Source of the DNA: Flavobacteriales bacterium
GTDB taxonomy: Bacteria; Bacteroidota; Bacteroidia; Flavobacteriales_F; PHOS-HE28
Assembly (NCBI GenBank): GCA_016710015.1
Contig: JADJLR010000006.1
Location: forward strand, 62,001 to 126,000
Length of the DNA: 64,000 nucleotides
Reading direction: 5' to 3'
A model generated the notes under the pieces. That model searched no databases and had not been told where the DNA came from. It was given only the letters and a program-made list of their open reading frames with translations. The position numbers and the translations under genes were made by a program. How positions within the stretch are numbered: the first letter of the stretch is position 1; each line of letters starts with the position of its first letter. Positions 1 to 9,493 of the stretch are shown here, one piece after another.

Positions 1-1369
1 CTGTGGTGCCACAGGTAGTGGAAAGACCAAAACGCTGCAAGTGATCGCCGAGCAGCTTTCACTTTCCGGTGTTCCGGTGTTGCTCATGGATGTGAAAGGA
101 GACTTGAGTGGTCTGGCCGCTCCTGGTGCCGTGAATGAGAAGATCCTGGCACGGCATGAGAAACTCGGGATCCCGTACGAACCGCAAGCTATCCCGGTGG
201 AATTGCTCACGTTGAGCAACGAGCCTGGTGCTCGCCTTCGCGCTACGGTCAGTGAGTTCGGACCGGTGCTCTTGGGGCGGATCCTGGATCTGAACGAGAC
301 CCAACATAGTGTGCTCGCCTTGGTCTTCAAGTACTGCGACGACAACGGATTGGCCTTGATCGATCTGAAGGATCTGCGGCGCGTGTTGCAGTTCACGATG
401 GACGAGGGCAAGGAAGCGATCCGTAAAGAATATGGGCAGGTCAGTTCTTCCACAGTGAATATCATCCTGCGTAAACTCATTGAGATCGAACAACAAGGGG
501 CTGGATCCTTCTTTGGTGAACGTTCCTTCGACGTGAACGACCTCCTTGCCGAACGAGAAGACAAAGGTGTGATACATATCGTGCGGCTCACGGACATCCA
601 GGACCGGCCCAAACTCTTCAGCACCTTCATGCTGTGCTTATTGGCAGAGATCTATCAGAAATTTCCGGAGGTCGGGGACCCGGAGAAGCCCAAATTGGTG
701 CTCTTTATCGACGAAGCCCATTTGATCTTCAACAACGCTTCGAAAGCCTTGTTGGAGCAGATCGAGACCATCATCAAGCTGATCCGCTCCAAGGGTGTGG
801 GCATCTACTTCTGTACGCAGGATCCGAGCGATGTTCCGGAAAGTGTGCTGGGGCAGTTGGGTTTGAAAGTGCAGCATGCCCTGCGCGCATTTACCGCCAA
901 GGACAGGACCACGATAAAGAAGACGGCGCAGAACTATCCACTCACGGAATTTTACGATACGGAGGCTTTGATCACCTCATTGGGGATCGGGGAAGCGCTA
1001 ATAACAGCCTTGAATGAAAAGGGGGCACCCACGCCTTTAGCACACACGTTGTTGCGTGCACCCGTTTCACGAATGGATGTGTTGAGTGAGTTGGAGATCG
1101 GGGGACTTGTTGCGCAAAGCCGGATCGCGGCACGCTACAACGAAGTGATCGACGCGGAGAGTGCATTCGAAATGTTGGAGAAGCGGATGAAGGACCAAGT
1201 GGAGAAGGCCGTTGAAACGCCCTCGAAGCCCGCGAAAGCTGCGAAAAAGGAAACTTCCGTGATCGCGGACATCAGTAAGAATACCATGGTCCGACAGGTT
1301 GGTCGTACCGTTTTTCGGGAATTGACCCGGGGCTTGCTGGGAGTGCTCGGTGTAAAGGGGCGACGCTGA
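1..1369 (+). CDS. HerA-like helicase/ATPase (DUF853, YjgR family), 5' end missing
   Basis: The reading frame is already open at the left edge. Its first codons give the Walker A motif GATGSGKT, so only a short N-terminal part is missing. Walker B is seen as LVLFIDEAH near residue 235 of the visible part. The C-terminus (MVRQVGRTVFRELTRG) is typical of the DUF853/YjgR branch of HerA-type P-loop ATPases. Known of the family: hexameric DNA-translocase-like ATPases, with the role of YjgR itself undefined. The stop codon overlaps the ATG of the next gene by one base, so the two are probably co-transcribed. The family call is firm, the cellular role is not. Confidence 0.88.
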   Translation, partial: CGATGSGKTKTLQVIAEQLSLSGVPVLLMDVKGDLSGLAAPGAVNEKILARHEKLGIPYEPQAIPVELLTLSNEPGARLRATVSEFGPVLLGRILDLNETQHSVLALVFKYCDDNGLALIDLKDLRRVLQFTMDEGKEAIRKEYGQVSSSTVNIILRKLIEIEQQGAGSFFGERSFDVNDLLAEREDKGVIHIVRLTDIQDRPKLFSTFMLCLLAEIYQKFPEVGDPEKPKLVLFIDEAHLIFNNASKALLEQIETIIKLIRSKGVGIYFCTQDPSDVPESVLGQLGLKVQHALRAFTAKDRTTIKKTAQNYPLTEFYDTEALITSLGIGEALITALNEKGAPTPLAHTLLRAPVSRMDVLSELEIGGLVAQSRIAARYNEVIDAESAFEMLEKRMKDQVEKAVETPSKPAKAAKKETSVIADISKNTMVRQVGRTVFRELTRGLLGVLGVKGRR

Positions 1370-2400
1370 TGTGGAGTACGAACATCTCGCCGAGCATGAT
1401 CCTGGGCCTGGCCTTTATGGCGTGCAGTGCTTCAGGACCGGGATCGCAACCCGGTACGTTGCGAACGGATCCATCCGAGACTCCGGTACAAGCATTCCCG
1501 TTGGAGCACGCACACGTGGTCTTTTACAATGTGGAGAATCTCTTCGATACCGAGAATGACCCAAGTACGAACGATGATGAATTTACCCCCACGTCAAAAC
1601 AGGAGTGGACTGAAGATCGGCTGGTCAAGAAGTTGAAGTACCTGTCTGAGTCCATCGATATGGCCGATGAAGGATCGCCCGTGCTGATCGGGTTGGCCGA
1701 GGTGGAGAACCGCGCCGTGGTGGACCGCCTGATGGAGGAGCCGCTTCTGCGTAAGGGCGAATACAAGGTGATCCACTTCGAATCACCCGATGAGCGGGGC
1801 ATCGATGTAGCGCTCGCATATCGACCCGACCTTGAGCTCATCCATGCCGAACCACTGGAAGTAAAGTTGAAGGACGACCGTACCAGGGATATCCTGCATG
1901 TGGAATTGCAAGCCGAGGGTCATGTTTTCCATGTGTTCGTGGATCACTGGCCCAGTCGGTACGGAGGCGTGGAAAAGAGCGAACCCAAACGCATGGCCGC
2001 CGCCGCTGTCCTGAAGCGGGCTGTGCGGAAGATCCGAACTTCCGGGACGGTCCATGTCCTCATCATGGGAGATTTCAATGATTCGCCCATGGACCGAAGT
2101 ATCCAAGAAGGTCTAGGTGCTTCCTGCGATCCTAAGGCGGGTGGCCTGATCGATCTGATGTGCCCTACTGGAAAGGAATACGAGGGCAGTTACAATTACC
2201 AAGGCCACTGGGACTACTTGGACCAATTCATCGTTGATCCCGAACTCTTGGAACATGTGGAAAGCGCAAAGGCCGTGACCGATGATCGTCTGCTCTTCAC
2301 GCACCCGAAGTATGGGCCTTCACCCGATAGGACCTACAGTCGTGGGTATTACAAGGGGGGGTACAGCGATCATTTGCCGATCGTGCTGAAATTCAAGTGA
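1369..2400 (+). CDS. Endonuclease/exonuclease/phosphatase (EEP) family lipoprotein
   Basis: The 343-residue product starts with a hydrophobic stretch and a lipobox-like LAFMAC, which suggests an exported lipoprotein. The EEP (DNase I-like) fold is shown by the usual motif series: FYNVENLFD near residue 52, GLAEVEN near 107, DHWPSR near 191, GDFND near 233 and a C-terminal SDHLPI. The metal-binding Glu, the Asp/Asn pair and the catalytic Asp-His are therefore present, and phosphodiesterase or phosphomonoesterase activity is likely. The substrate (DNA, RNA, phosphoinositide-like or other) cannot be read from the sequence. It is coupled to the upstream HerA-like gene and ends at a hairpin shared with the convergent gene. 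Confidence 0.85.
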   Translation: MWSTNISPSMILGLAFMACSASGPGSQPGTLRTDPSETPVQAFPLEHAHVVFYNVENLFDTENDPSTNDDEFTPTSKQEWTEDRLVKKLKYLSESIDMADEGSPVLIGLAEVENRAVVDRLMEEPLLRKGEYKVIHFESPDERGIDVALAYRPDLELIHAEPLEVKLKDDRTRDILHVELQAEGHVFHVFVDHWPSRYGGVEKSEPKRMAAAAVLKRAVRKIRTSGTVHVLIMGDFNDSPMDRSIQEGLGASCDPKAGGLIDLMCPTGKEYEGSYNYQGHWDYLDQFIVDPELLEHVESAKAVTDDRLLFTHPKYGPSPDRTYSRGYYKGGYSDHLPIVLKFK

Positions 2401-2409
2401 GGAAAAAGA

Positions 2410-2434
2410 ACGCCCGGACCATCGGCCCGGGCGT
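2410..2434. terminator. Hairpin between convergent genes
   Basis: An 8-bp perfect stem (ACGCCCGG with CCGGGCGT) around a 9-nt loop lies between two converging stop codons. There is no clear T run, so termination could be weak, but the position suits a bidirectional terminator. Confidence 0.6.
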
Positions 2435-2455
2435 AAACAGGTCAAAACGGGAGGC

Positions 2456-3031
2456 TCATTCCCCGATCACAGCGTCCGACTTACGGATCTCCTCATCCAG
2501 GATCTCCTCGATCTTCTTGCGTGTGATATCATCGATCTTATCGTCCGTTCGGGCCTGCTTCTTCATGAACCGGAACATCGCATTCTTCTTGATCTCGTAA
2601 GCCACGTACATCGTGTAGTCCTTGGTTGCCGCATTGTAGCGCAGTTCTTCGTCGATCTTGCGCATATCGGCCATTTCCGTGTTCATCACCTCGCGCACCA
2701 GCGTTTGGAATTTGTCCGCGATATCCGCCGCGTTGCCATTCTCCGTTTGGCCCAAGTACTGATCGGTCACGGCGCGGATATTGGTCTTCACCTGAGCGGC
2801 CAATTGGTTCTTGGCATCCAGGTCCGCCTTGCTACGGGCGATGTTCTGGGCCTGACTCGCCCCCATGCCCGTGCCGCGGAACCACGCCGCGTTGCTCTCG
2901 TACTTGTTGCCGCTGAACGGCTGCTTCACCTTTTCCCCAGCGGGATTGTTCTTGCTGTTGCATGCGCTGAGGCCACCGATCAAGGCGATGGCGATGGCCG
3001 TGGGCAGAAGGATGGTCCGGATCGGGTTCAT
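2456..3031 (-). CDS. LPP20-like lipoprotein
   Basis: I placed the start at the Met that begins a lipoprotein signal (hydrophobic stretch followed by GGLSAC); the open frame extends further upstream but without signal character. The mature 191-residue precursor has a run of Ala/Lys/Asp-rich helix (ARSKADLDAKNQLAAQV) that resembles LPP20 domains, in which a protein's own name-giving region consists of repeated short helices and strands. The C-terminus is highly charged (KKIEEILDEEIRKS). LPP20-type lipoproteins in Bacteroidota are envelope proteins of unknown function. Convergent with the EEP lipoprotein gene. Confidence 0.65.
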   Translation of the reverse strand: MNPIRTILLPTAIAIALIGGLSACNSKNNPAGEKVKQPFSGNKYESNAAWFRGTGMGASQAQNIARSKADLDAKNQLAAQVKTNIRAVTDQYLGQTENGNAADIADKFQTLVREVMNTEMADMRKIDEELRYNAATKDYTMYVAYEIKKNAMFRFMKKQARTDDKIDDITRKKIEEILDEEIRKSDAVIGE

Positions 3032-3101
3032 GGTCGTGGGTTCGATGTGTTCCACAAAGAAAAGACCGTGCCAGCTACTCCGAACCACACGGCACGGAAT
3101 T

Positions 3102-3268
3102 CTAGAGCGCATCTCAAAATTATCCTTCGGGCTGCGCGGGAGCCTCGTGCGCCCATATTTCGTTGCAAAAGGCCTCACGTAGCTCATGCTATGCTCGGTT
3201 TTTGCGCCTCATCTGGTCGCATGATCCAACCCGCTCGCTTCCAAAAACAATTTCGAGATGCGCTCTAG
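3102..3268. repeat. Intergenic element with 20-nt inverted ends
   Basis: The sequence at 3102-3121 (CTAGAGCGCATCTCAAAATT) returns as its reverse complement at 3249-3268 with a single mismatch (19 of 20). The 127 nt between the arms shows weaker inverted similarity, for example GGCTGCGCGGG near the left arm against GGAAGCGAGCGGG read from the right. It fills the divergent gap between the LPP20-like gene and the SRPBCC/GyrI gene. It may be a MITE-like or REP-like element, or a regulatory structure. No clear target-site duplication is visible. Confidence 0.55.
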
Positions 3269-3314
3269 CAAATTCGACTCTTGTGTTGCATCTTTCGGAC
3301 AAATCCACCGCATC

Positions 3315-4361
3315 ATGAGAATACTCAAGACCATATTGATCATTCTGGGCGCGATCATTGCGATCGTGCTCGCGATTGCTTTGATGGCCCCAAAAGAGTA
3401 CCGCTACGAACGATCCGTGGTGATCGAAGCCTCGGCGGCAGAGGTCTACCCCCACATTTCAACGCTCGCGGCCATGGACAAATGGTCACCATGGAATTCC
3501 TATGATCCTGATATGAAGAAATCCATTGATGGTACGGATGGGACCGTTGGGGCGAGATCCACTTGGGAAGGAAACGACGACGTGGGGAAAGGCGAACAGA
3601 CCTTGACCGCACTGAAACCCGACGAAGGAGTTGAGTTGGACCTGAAGTTCATCGAGCCGTGGCAGTCGGAAAGCAGAGTAGCTGTGGATCTCGTGCCAGA
3701 AGGAGAAGGGACCAAGGCGACCTGGTCCATGAATGGTGAGAACGATCTGATGGGTCGGATCATGAGCGTATTCATGGATATGGATGCCATGGTCGGCAAG
3801 GACTTCGACCGTGGATTGGCCATGTTGAAGACCGATGTGGAAACGGAGGTGGCCGCTGAAAGGGCAGCCATGGCCGACCGCACTGTAGATGGCTTTGTGA
3901 TCCACGAACAGGAGTGGCCTGAAACGGTATATGTTGGTAAGCGGAACAAGAAAGTGAAGTGGGCGGAGATCGGCAGCTTCTATGAGAAGAATTTCCAAGC
4001 CGCTGGGGTGGCCTGTGGTGCGGCTCAAGTGGTGCCTAGTGGTGCTCCAAGCGGTATTTACTGGGAGTGGAACGAAAAGGACATGACCGCAGATATGATG
4101 GCTGGGTTCCCGGTGAAAGGAGATGCCTCAGTGAAGGTGCCAGGCATGGAAACCTACTTGGTTCCAGCCGGTAAGGTGTTGAAGATCGCCTACATGGGTG
4201 AATATGAAAAGACCGGAACAGCGCATGAGGCGTTGAACAAATACATCGGGTCCAAAGGGTTGACCCACTATGGGAATGTGATCGAGGAATACATCACCGA
4301 TCCCATGAGCGAACCGGATACAGCGAAGTGGCTCACGAACATCTACTACTTGGTGAAATAG
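3315..4361 (+). CDS. Membrane-anchored SRPBCC / GyrI-like ligand-binding protein
   Basis: The chosen start (MRILKT) gives one N-terminal membrane helix (residues 4-26) directly ahead of a SRPBCC (Bet v1/polyketide-cyclase-like) domain, about residues 30-165, with the usual YPHISTLAAMDKWSPW beginning. A GyrI-like effector-binding domain follows from about residue 195 to the end (348). SRPBCC proteins bind hydrophobic small molecules, and GyrI-like domains bind small ligands in regulators and sequestering proteins. There is no DNA-binding domain, so this is more likely a binding or sequestering protein than a transcription factor. The combination is common in Bacteroidota and has no assigned ligand. 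Confidence 0.75.
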   Translation: MRILKTILIILGAIIAIVLAIALMAPKEYRYERSVVIEASAAEVYPHISTLAAMDKWSPWNSYDPDMKKSIDGTDGTVGARSTWEGNDDVGKGEQTLTALKPDEGVELDLKFIEPWQSESRVAVDLVPEGEGTKATWSMNGENDLMGRIMSVFMDMDAMVGKDFDRGLAMLKTDVETEVAAERAAMADRTVDGFVIHEQEWPETVYVGKRNKKVKWAEIGSFYEKNFQAAGVACGAAQVVPSGAPSGIYWEWNEKDMTADMMAGFPVKGDASVKVPGMETYLVPAGKVLKIAYMGEYEKTGTAHEALNKYIGSKGLTHYGNVIEEYITDPMSEPDTAKWLTNIYYLVK

Positions 4362-4386
4362 GCGGTCGTCCGATCGCACTCGAATG

Positions 4387-4415
4387 GCCCCGGCATGAAC
4401 GTGTCGGGGCTTTTT
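4387..4415 (+). terminator. Rho-independent terminator after the SRPBCC/GyrI gene
   Basis: A 9-bp stem (GCCCCGGCA with TGTCGGGGC, one G-T pair) and a 6-nt loop are followed directly by TTTTT. Confidence 0.8.
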
Positions 4416-4486
4416 CGTGCCCGATCGTTCGCAGAAATCGTGGTGGATCACTTTCAACAACGAACTGCCGTACCACCTTCGCACGG

Positions 4487-5521
4487 ATGGAATTGGCTTT
4501 GGCGCGGTATCGGTTGCGGTTCAAACATCCTTTCGGGACCGCGCATGGTCTACGGGATGGTACAGACAGCGTTTTCGTTCGGCTCTCCAGAAATGGGAGC
4601 CATGGATATGGAGAAGCGACTTTGCCACCGTACTTGGCAGAAACGCAACGGTCTGTCTTGGAAGAACTTGCTGGCCTCGATCCGGGGTGCGTTCAGGACT
4701 GTTTTATGTCCGGTGGGCAGGTCGTCCTTTCTGCACCGGCAAGAGCCGCATTACACACTGCATACATTGGATTGATAACCAGAGAGAAAGAGTGCTCCAT
4801 ATCAAGCTATTTCGGGGTATTGGATAGAGTTGCTGACCCAGCGGTGAGTTTGATGACTCTGGGCCACACGGAACCGGAGGATATTCCGCTGATCCTGAAT
4901 GATCTACCGCGAACTGGCGGATTGAAGGTCAAACTGGGTTCGCCGAATGACGAGGCTACCTTGCGCGTGGTCATGGATCTGGGCTACCGGAGGTTATTCT
5001 TGGATACGAATCAAGGTTGGTCCCAGGTGGATCAAGCACTGCGGATCATTGATCTGGTCGGTGCCGAGAATGTACTTGGGATCGAGCAGCCGTTCCCGAA
5101 AGACCGGTGGGACCTGCACGAGCAGCTCAAGGATCGAACGGACGTACCGGTATTTGCGGACGAAAGTGTACAAGGCATGGCCGATCTGGAGCGTGCGCCA
5201 ACAGCATTCGACGGTGTGAACTTGAAGCTGATGAAGTGCGGAGGGTTGGATCGCGCGTTGGAAATGTCCGTGCGTGCCCGTGAACTTGGCTTGCAGGTGA
5301 TGCTGGGTTCCATGAGTGAGAGTTCACTGGGCTGTGGAGCAATGGCCGCGCTGGCTGGGATCGCGCACATTTTGGATCTGGATGGCCCGTGGTTGATCGC
5401 GAATGACCCGTTCGTTGGAATGGGAGTGCAGCATGGTCGGATCTTCGTGGAAGGAACCCTGGGTTCAGGGATCGAACTTAGACTGCCGGATGAACTTGAC
5501 TTCCGGCCTATTGGCGTATAA
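4487..5521 (+). CDS. Dipeptide epimerase (L-Ala-D/L-Glu epimerase type, enolase superfamily)
   Basis: The start at MELALARYRL fits the usual N-terminal cap domain of the enolase superfamily; the frame is open upstream but unlike the family. The barrel shows the KxK acid/base lysine (LKVKLG), the metal ligands DTNQGW, GIEQPF and FADES, and the opposite catalytic lysine in NLKLMKCGG. The C-terminal DLDGPWL...NDPF segment is typical of dipeptide epimerases. Known of the family: epimerisation of L-Ala-D-Glu from recycled peptidoglycan, although some members act on other dipeptides. At 344 residues it is full length. A strong hairpin follows 67 nt downstream. Confidence 0.88.
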   Translation: MELALARYRLRFKHPFGTAHGLRDGTDSVFVRLSRNGSHGYGEATLPPYLAETQRSVLEELAGLDPGCVQDCFMSGGQVVLSAPARAALHTAYIGLITREKECSISSYFGVLDRVADPAVSLMTLGHTEPEDIPLILNDLPRTGGLKVKLGSPNDEATLRVVMDLGYRRLFLDTNQGWSQVDQALRIIDLVGAENVLGIEQPFPKDRWDLHEQLKDRTDVPVFADESVQGMADLERAPTAFDGVNLKLMKCGGLDRALEMSVRARELGLQVMLGSMSESSLGCGAMAALAGIAHILDLDGPWLIANDPFVGMGVQHGRIFVEGTLGSGIELRLPDELDFRPIGV

Positions 5522-5588
5522 TTTATATTATGTAAAGTCGCATTGAATTGGATCTGAGGCACATCCGCAATGGATAGCCCGAATACGA

Positions 5589-5617
5589 GCAGGCCGGATC
5601 ATTTTGATCCGGCCTGC
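5589..5617. terminator. Bidirectional terminator, 12-bp perfect stem
   Basis: GCAGGCCGGATC pairs perfectly with GATCCGGCCTGC across a 5-nt ATTTT loop. It lies between the convergent epimerase and TPR genes and can serve both strands. Confidence 0.8.
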
Positions 5618-5638
5618 CCTATTCCATATGGATCGGGG

Positions 5639-6802
5639 TCAATTCCCAAGCAGTGCTTTCATCGCTGCGTACTTGTCCTGGTCGCCCGTCTTCGCGTACA
5701 GCTTCATCAATTGCTGTACAGTTTGCACGTCGTCGGCCTTCAGTTCGTGGGCTTTCTCAAAGAACGGAACGGCCATCACGTAGATCTCGTCTGCACCCTT
5801 CTTGCACTTGGTGTACTCGGTATCGCTCTTGATCTTGTTGCACTTCTCATACTCGTAAGCCGCCCGGTTGTTATAGAGCACGCCGATGTTGAAGTAGCTG
5901 TCGAAGAATTTTGGGTCCAGTTCGATGCTTTTCTTGTACGCTTCCTCTGCCTTTTGGTACCACTTCGTCATTTCCGCTTCCTCAGTGGCATCGGTCGCCT
6001 TCTTGTCGTTCAAGCTGGCCAGTACGGACCAAAGGACCGCGTTGTTCGGGTCCTTTTGGATGCCGAGCTTCACGCTTTCCTCCGCTTCCGCAGAACGGTC
6101 GGCGGCGAGCAAATAGCTCATTTCATCCATGATCAGGTCCTTCTGCTCCGGAAAGCGAGCGCGTCCTTCCTTGATTGTTGTGATGGCTCCGTCCAGGTCG
6201 TCGTTCTTGCGCTCTAAACTGGCGATGTAGCGGTAGATCTCCGGCTTGGTGTACCCGAGCGCCAACGCCTCACGATACTTCTGGATCGCCATGGGTGCAT
6301 CGCCTTTGGATTCATAGGCAAGTGCGGAATTGAACACGGCGTTCGTATCTGCGTGTCCAAAGGCTTTGGCGATCCGTTCGGCACGATCATAGTTCAGAAT
6401 GGCCGTATCATAAGCTTTGGCCGTGAATGCTTCGTTACCTGCATTCAAAGACATGCTCTGCAGCGCTCCCAATGCCTGAATGTTCTCCACTCTGTAGTTG
6501 TCCTTCGTATCCAATTCACTTGCCTTCAGGTAGCTGGCCACGGCCTTGTCGATCGCATCAGGGAACTGTGCTTTCAAAGCATCGTCTGTCCCCATGGCGA
6601 TCTGCCGGTAGATATCGCCACGGTAACGCCACGTCTTTTCAGCGGCACCGGTCTTGGCGTCCAAGGTGGCTGGTTCGATGAATTCGGTGGCTTTGGCCAA
6701 GTCGCCATCCTTCATGTAATTGAATGCGCTCACGACATTGGAGTTCTGGGCTTGCAGCCCCAGACTAAGAGCGATGGTTCCTAGCAGTACGGCGGTCTTC
6801 AT
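5639..6802 (-). CDS. Exported tetratricopeptide-repeat protein
   Basis: The 387-residue product has a signal peptide (MKTAVLLGTIALSLGLQA) and then a solenoid of TPR-like helix pairs, with units such as YDTAILNYDRAERIAKAF, AIQKYREALALGY and KAEEAYKKSIELDPKFFDSY. TPR solenoids bind other proteins, and nothing enzymatic is visible. The gene begins 21 nt after the gyrA stop on the same strand, so it may be read through from gyrA. The pairing with gyrA is seen, its meaning is not known. Confidence 0.8.
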   Translation of the reverse strand: MKTAVLLGTIALSLGLQAQNSNVVSAFNYMKDGDLAKATEFIEPATLDAKTGAAEKTWRYRGDIYRQIAMGTDDALKAQFPDAIDKAVASYLKASELDTKDNYRVENIQALGALQSMSLNAGNEAFTAKAYDTAILNYDRAERIAKAFGHADTNAVFNSALAYESKGDAPMAIQKYREALALGYTKPEIYRYIASLERKNDDLDGAITTIKEGRARFPEQKDLIMDEMSYLLAADRSAEAEESVKLGIQKDPNNAVLWSVLASLNDKKATDATEEAEMTKWYQKAEEAYKKSIELDPKFFDSYFNIGVLYNNRAAYEYEKCNKIKSDTEYTKCKKGADEIYVMAVPFFEKAHELKADDVQTVQQLMKLYAKTGDQDKYAAMKALLGN

Positions 6803-6823
6803 GTTTTCGTTTTACGTCTTGCC

Positions 6824-9397
6824 TTATTCGTTATCAACTACGGTGCCATTGTCATCGGAAGCATCTTCGCCATTGGTGTCAGCATCGCCTTCACCTTCGG
6901 TGGGTTCGTCCTCTTGGAGTTCACTATCGATCTTGGCGACCGCAGCGATCTGGTCGTTCTTGCGCAGTTCGATCAACCGTACGCCTTGTGTGGCGCGACC
7001 AAGGACACGCATGGCGCTCAGGTCCATCCGAATGGTCATACCACTGCGGTTGATGATCATCAGTTGGTCTTCGTCCTTCACGGATTTGATGGCGACAAGT
7101 TCACCGGTCTTGTCCGTGAGTTGCATGGTCTTGACGCCCTTCCCGCCGCGATTCACCATGCGGTACACGTAGTCACCGTCCTCATCCAGCATCGCGGTGC
7201 GCTTGCCGTAGCCTTTTGAACTGACCACCAGCACTTGCAACGTGTTCAACTCGTCCTTGTCCATGGTGATCATGCCGATCACTTCATTCTCCTTGGTCCC
7301 TCCGGTCAGGTTCATACCGCGCACCCCGCTCGCATTGCGGCCCATCGGACGGACATCCCCTTCTTCGAAGTGGACGGCACGACCATCCTTGCTGGCCAAG
7401 ATGACGTGGTGCTTTCCGTTGGTGAGGCGCGCTTCAAGGAGCTCGTCCCCTTCGCGGATACCCACGGCGATGATCCCGTTGGACCGCGGACGACTGTACG
7501 CTTCCAAGGTGGTCTTCTTGATCACTCCCTTCTTGGTACAGAGCACCACGAAATGGCTGTTCAGGTACTCCTCACTCTTCAGGTCGGTGACATTCAAGTA
7601 GGCCACCACCTTGTCATCCCCTTCCAATTGTACGAGGTTCTGGATCGCCCTGCCCTTGCTTTGCCGCGTTCCTTCCGGAATATCGAACACACGCATCCAA
7701 TATACCCGCCCTTTCTGGGTGAAGATGAGCAGATAGTTGTGGTTGGTGGCCACAAAGAGGTGTTCCAAGAAATCCTCGTCACGGGTGGTGGATCCGCGGC
7801 TGCCGATGCCACCGCGGCCTTGGGTGCGGAATTCGGTGAGGGCCGTCCGCTTGATGTAGCCCAGGTGACTGATGGTGACCACTACCGCTTCGTCAGCGAT
7901 CAGGTCCTCCATGCTCATGTCACCACTGGCCGCGATGATCTGGGTGCGGCGCTTGTCCCCGTATTTCTCCTTGATCTCTGCGGTTTCGTCCTTCACGATC
8001 TGTAAACGAACCCCTTCATCGGCCAAAATGGCCTTCAGGCGATCGATGAGCGTCATCAGCTCCGCATATTCCTCCTTGATCTTGTCGCGTTCAAGCCCGG
8101 TCAACCGCTGTAGGCGCATATCCAGAATGGCACGCGCCTGTATCTCTGAAAGGCTGAATTCCGACATCAATCCTTCGCGGGCGATGTCCGGTGTGGCACT
8201 GGCGCGGATCAGCTTGATCACAGCTTCCAAATGGTCCAAGGCGATGAGCAAACCTTCCAATATGTGGGCCCGCTCTTCCGCTTTTCGCAGGTCGTACTTA
8301 CTGCGCCGCACGATCACATCCAGACGGTGTGTCACGAAATGTTGGATCATGGCCTTCAGCCCCAACATCATGGGCCTTCCGCCGACCAACGCGATGCTGT
8401 TCACGCTGAAGCTGGTCTGCAACGAACTGTACTTGTACAATTGGTTGAGCACCACGCTTCCCATGGCCTCGCGTTTTACATCATACACCACGCGAATTCC
8501 CGTACGGTCGCTGTAATCGTTGACATCGCTGATGCCTTCGATCCGCTTGTCGTTCACCAGGTCGGCGACCCCCTTCACCAGTTGCACCGCCTTGTTGGTC
8601 TGGAACGGGATCTCCGTGCAGACGATCGCTTCGCGGCTGGTCTTCGGATCCTCCTCGATGTGGCATTTGGCACGCAAAACCACCTTCCCGCGACCGGTCT
8701 CGTATGCTTCGCGGATGCCATCGATCCCGTAGATCACCCCACCGGTAGGGAAGTCGGGACCCTTGATGTGCTCCATCAGGCCCGCCACGTCGATATCCTT
8801 ATTATCGATGTACGCAGCGATGCCATCGCACACCTCGCTCAAATTGTGTGGTGGCATGTTGGTTGCCATACCGACGGCAATGCCGGATGCCCCGTTCACC
8901 AGCAGGTTCGGGACCTTGGTTGGCATTACGGTGGGCTCCTGCAACGATTCGTCGAAGTTCGGTCGCATGTCCACGGTCTCCTTGTCCAGGTCCGCGAGCA
9001 CCTCTTCTGCGATCTTTTTGAAACGTGCCTCGGTGTAGCGCATCGCCGCAGGGCTATCCCCGTCGATGCTGCCGAAGTTGCCTTGACCATCCACCAGCGG
9101 ATAGCGCAGGCTCCAGTCTTGGGCCATGCGCACCATGGCATCGTACACGCTGCTGTCACCGTGCGGGTGGTACTTACCCAGCACCTCCCCGACAATACGG
9201 GCGCTCTTCTTGTGGGCGCGGTTGCTTAAAACACCCAGATCCTGCATGCCATAAAGCACGCGGCGGTGTACGGGTTTCAAGCCATCACGCACATCGGGCA
9301 GGGCCCGGCTTACGATCACCGACATCGAATAATCGATGTAGGCGGTGCGCATTTCGTTCTCAATGTTGATCTGAATGATCTTCTCTCCTTCTGCCAT
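6824..9397 (-). CDS. gyrA: DNA gyrase subunit A
   Basis: This is a full-length 857-residue type IIA topoisomerase A subunit. The DNA-cleaving tyrosine is Tyr121 in MRYTEARF. The region that sets quinolone response reads HPHGDSSVYD, so the positions equivalent to E. coli Ser83 and Asp87 carry Ser and Asp, the usual sensitive state. The C-terminal beta-pinwheel carries a GyrA box, QGRGGIG, which supports gyrase rather than topoisomerase IV ParC. The extreme C-terminus is acidic (Glu, Asp, Asn rich), as in many gyrases. The upstream gap to clpC holds paired DnaA boxes, so expression could respond to DnaA. Confidence 0.97.
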   Translation of the reverse strand: MAEGEKIIQINIENEMRTAYIDYSMSVIVSRALPDVRDGLKPVHRRVLYGMQDLGVLSNRAHKKSARIVGEVLGKYHPHGDSSVYDAMVRMAQDWSLRYPLVDGQGNFGSIDGDSPAAMRYTEARFKKIAEEVLADLDKETVDMRPNFDESLQEPTVMPTKVPNLLVNGASGIAVGMATNMPPHNLSEVCDGIAAYIDNKDIDVAGLMEHIKGPDFPTGGVIYGIDGIREAYETGRGKVVLRAKCHIEEDPKTSREAIVCTEIPFQTNKAVQLVKGVADLVNDKRIEGISDVNDYSDRTGIRVVYDVKREAMGSVVLNQLYKYSSLQTSFSVNSIALVGGRPMMLGLKAMIQHFVTHRLDVIVRRSKYDLRKAEERAHILEGLLIALDHLEAVIKLIRASATPDIAREGLMSEFSLSEIQARAILDMRLQRLTGLERDKIKEEYAELMTLIDRLKAILADEGVRLQIVKDETAEIKEKYGDKRRTQIIAASGDMSMEDLIADEAVVVTISHLGYIKRTALTEFRTQGRGGIGSRGSTTRDEDFLEHLFVATNHNYLLIFTQKGRVYWMRVFDIPEGTRQSKGRAIQNLVQLEGDDKVVAYLNVTDLKSEEYLNSHFVVLCTKKGVIKKTTLEAYSRPRSNGIIAVGIREGDELLEARLTNGKHHVILASKDGRAVHFEEGDVRPMGRNASGVRGMNLTGGTKENEVIGMITMDKDELNTLQVLVVSSKGYGKRTAMLDEDGDYVYRMVNRGGKGVKTMQLTDKTGELVAIKSVKDEDQLMIINRSGMTIRMDLSAMRVLGRATQGVRLIELRKNDQIAAVAKIDSELQEDEPTEGEGDADTNGEDASDDNGTVVDNE

Positions 9398-9493
9398 AGC
9401 TGTCAGTTCGTCACGCTGGCCCGGTCCTTGTGAACGGGGTCCCCGAAATGGGAGCCCGAAAGTAGCCCGATCCGATGGGATATTCCCCCGGAA

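Noticed and set aside
5522..5570. AT-rich stretch after the epimerase gene as a promoter
   Set aside because: It holds TATAATTTATATTATG-like sequence but no gene starts on either strand nearby; it sits between a stop codon and a terminator.
8231..9229. A 332-codon open frame antisense to gyrA
   Set aside because: It lies fully within the strongly conserved gyrA and has no recognisable protein features; such shadows are common in this GC-rich codon usage.
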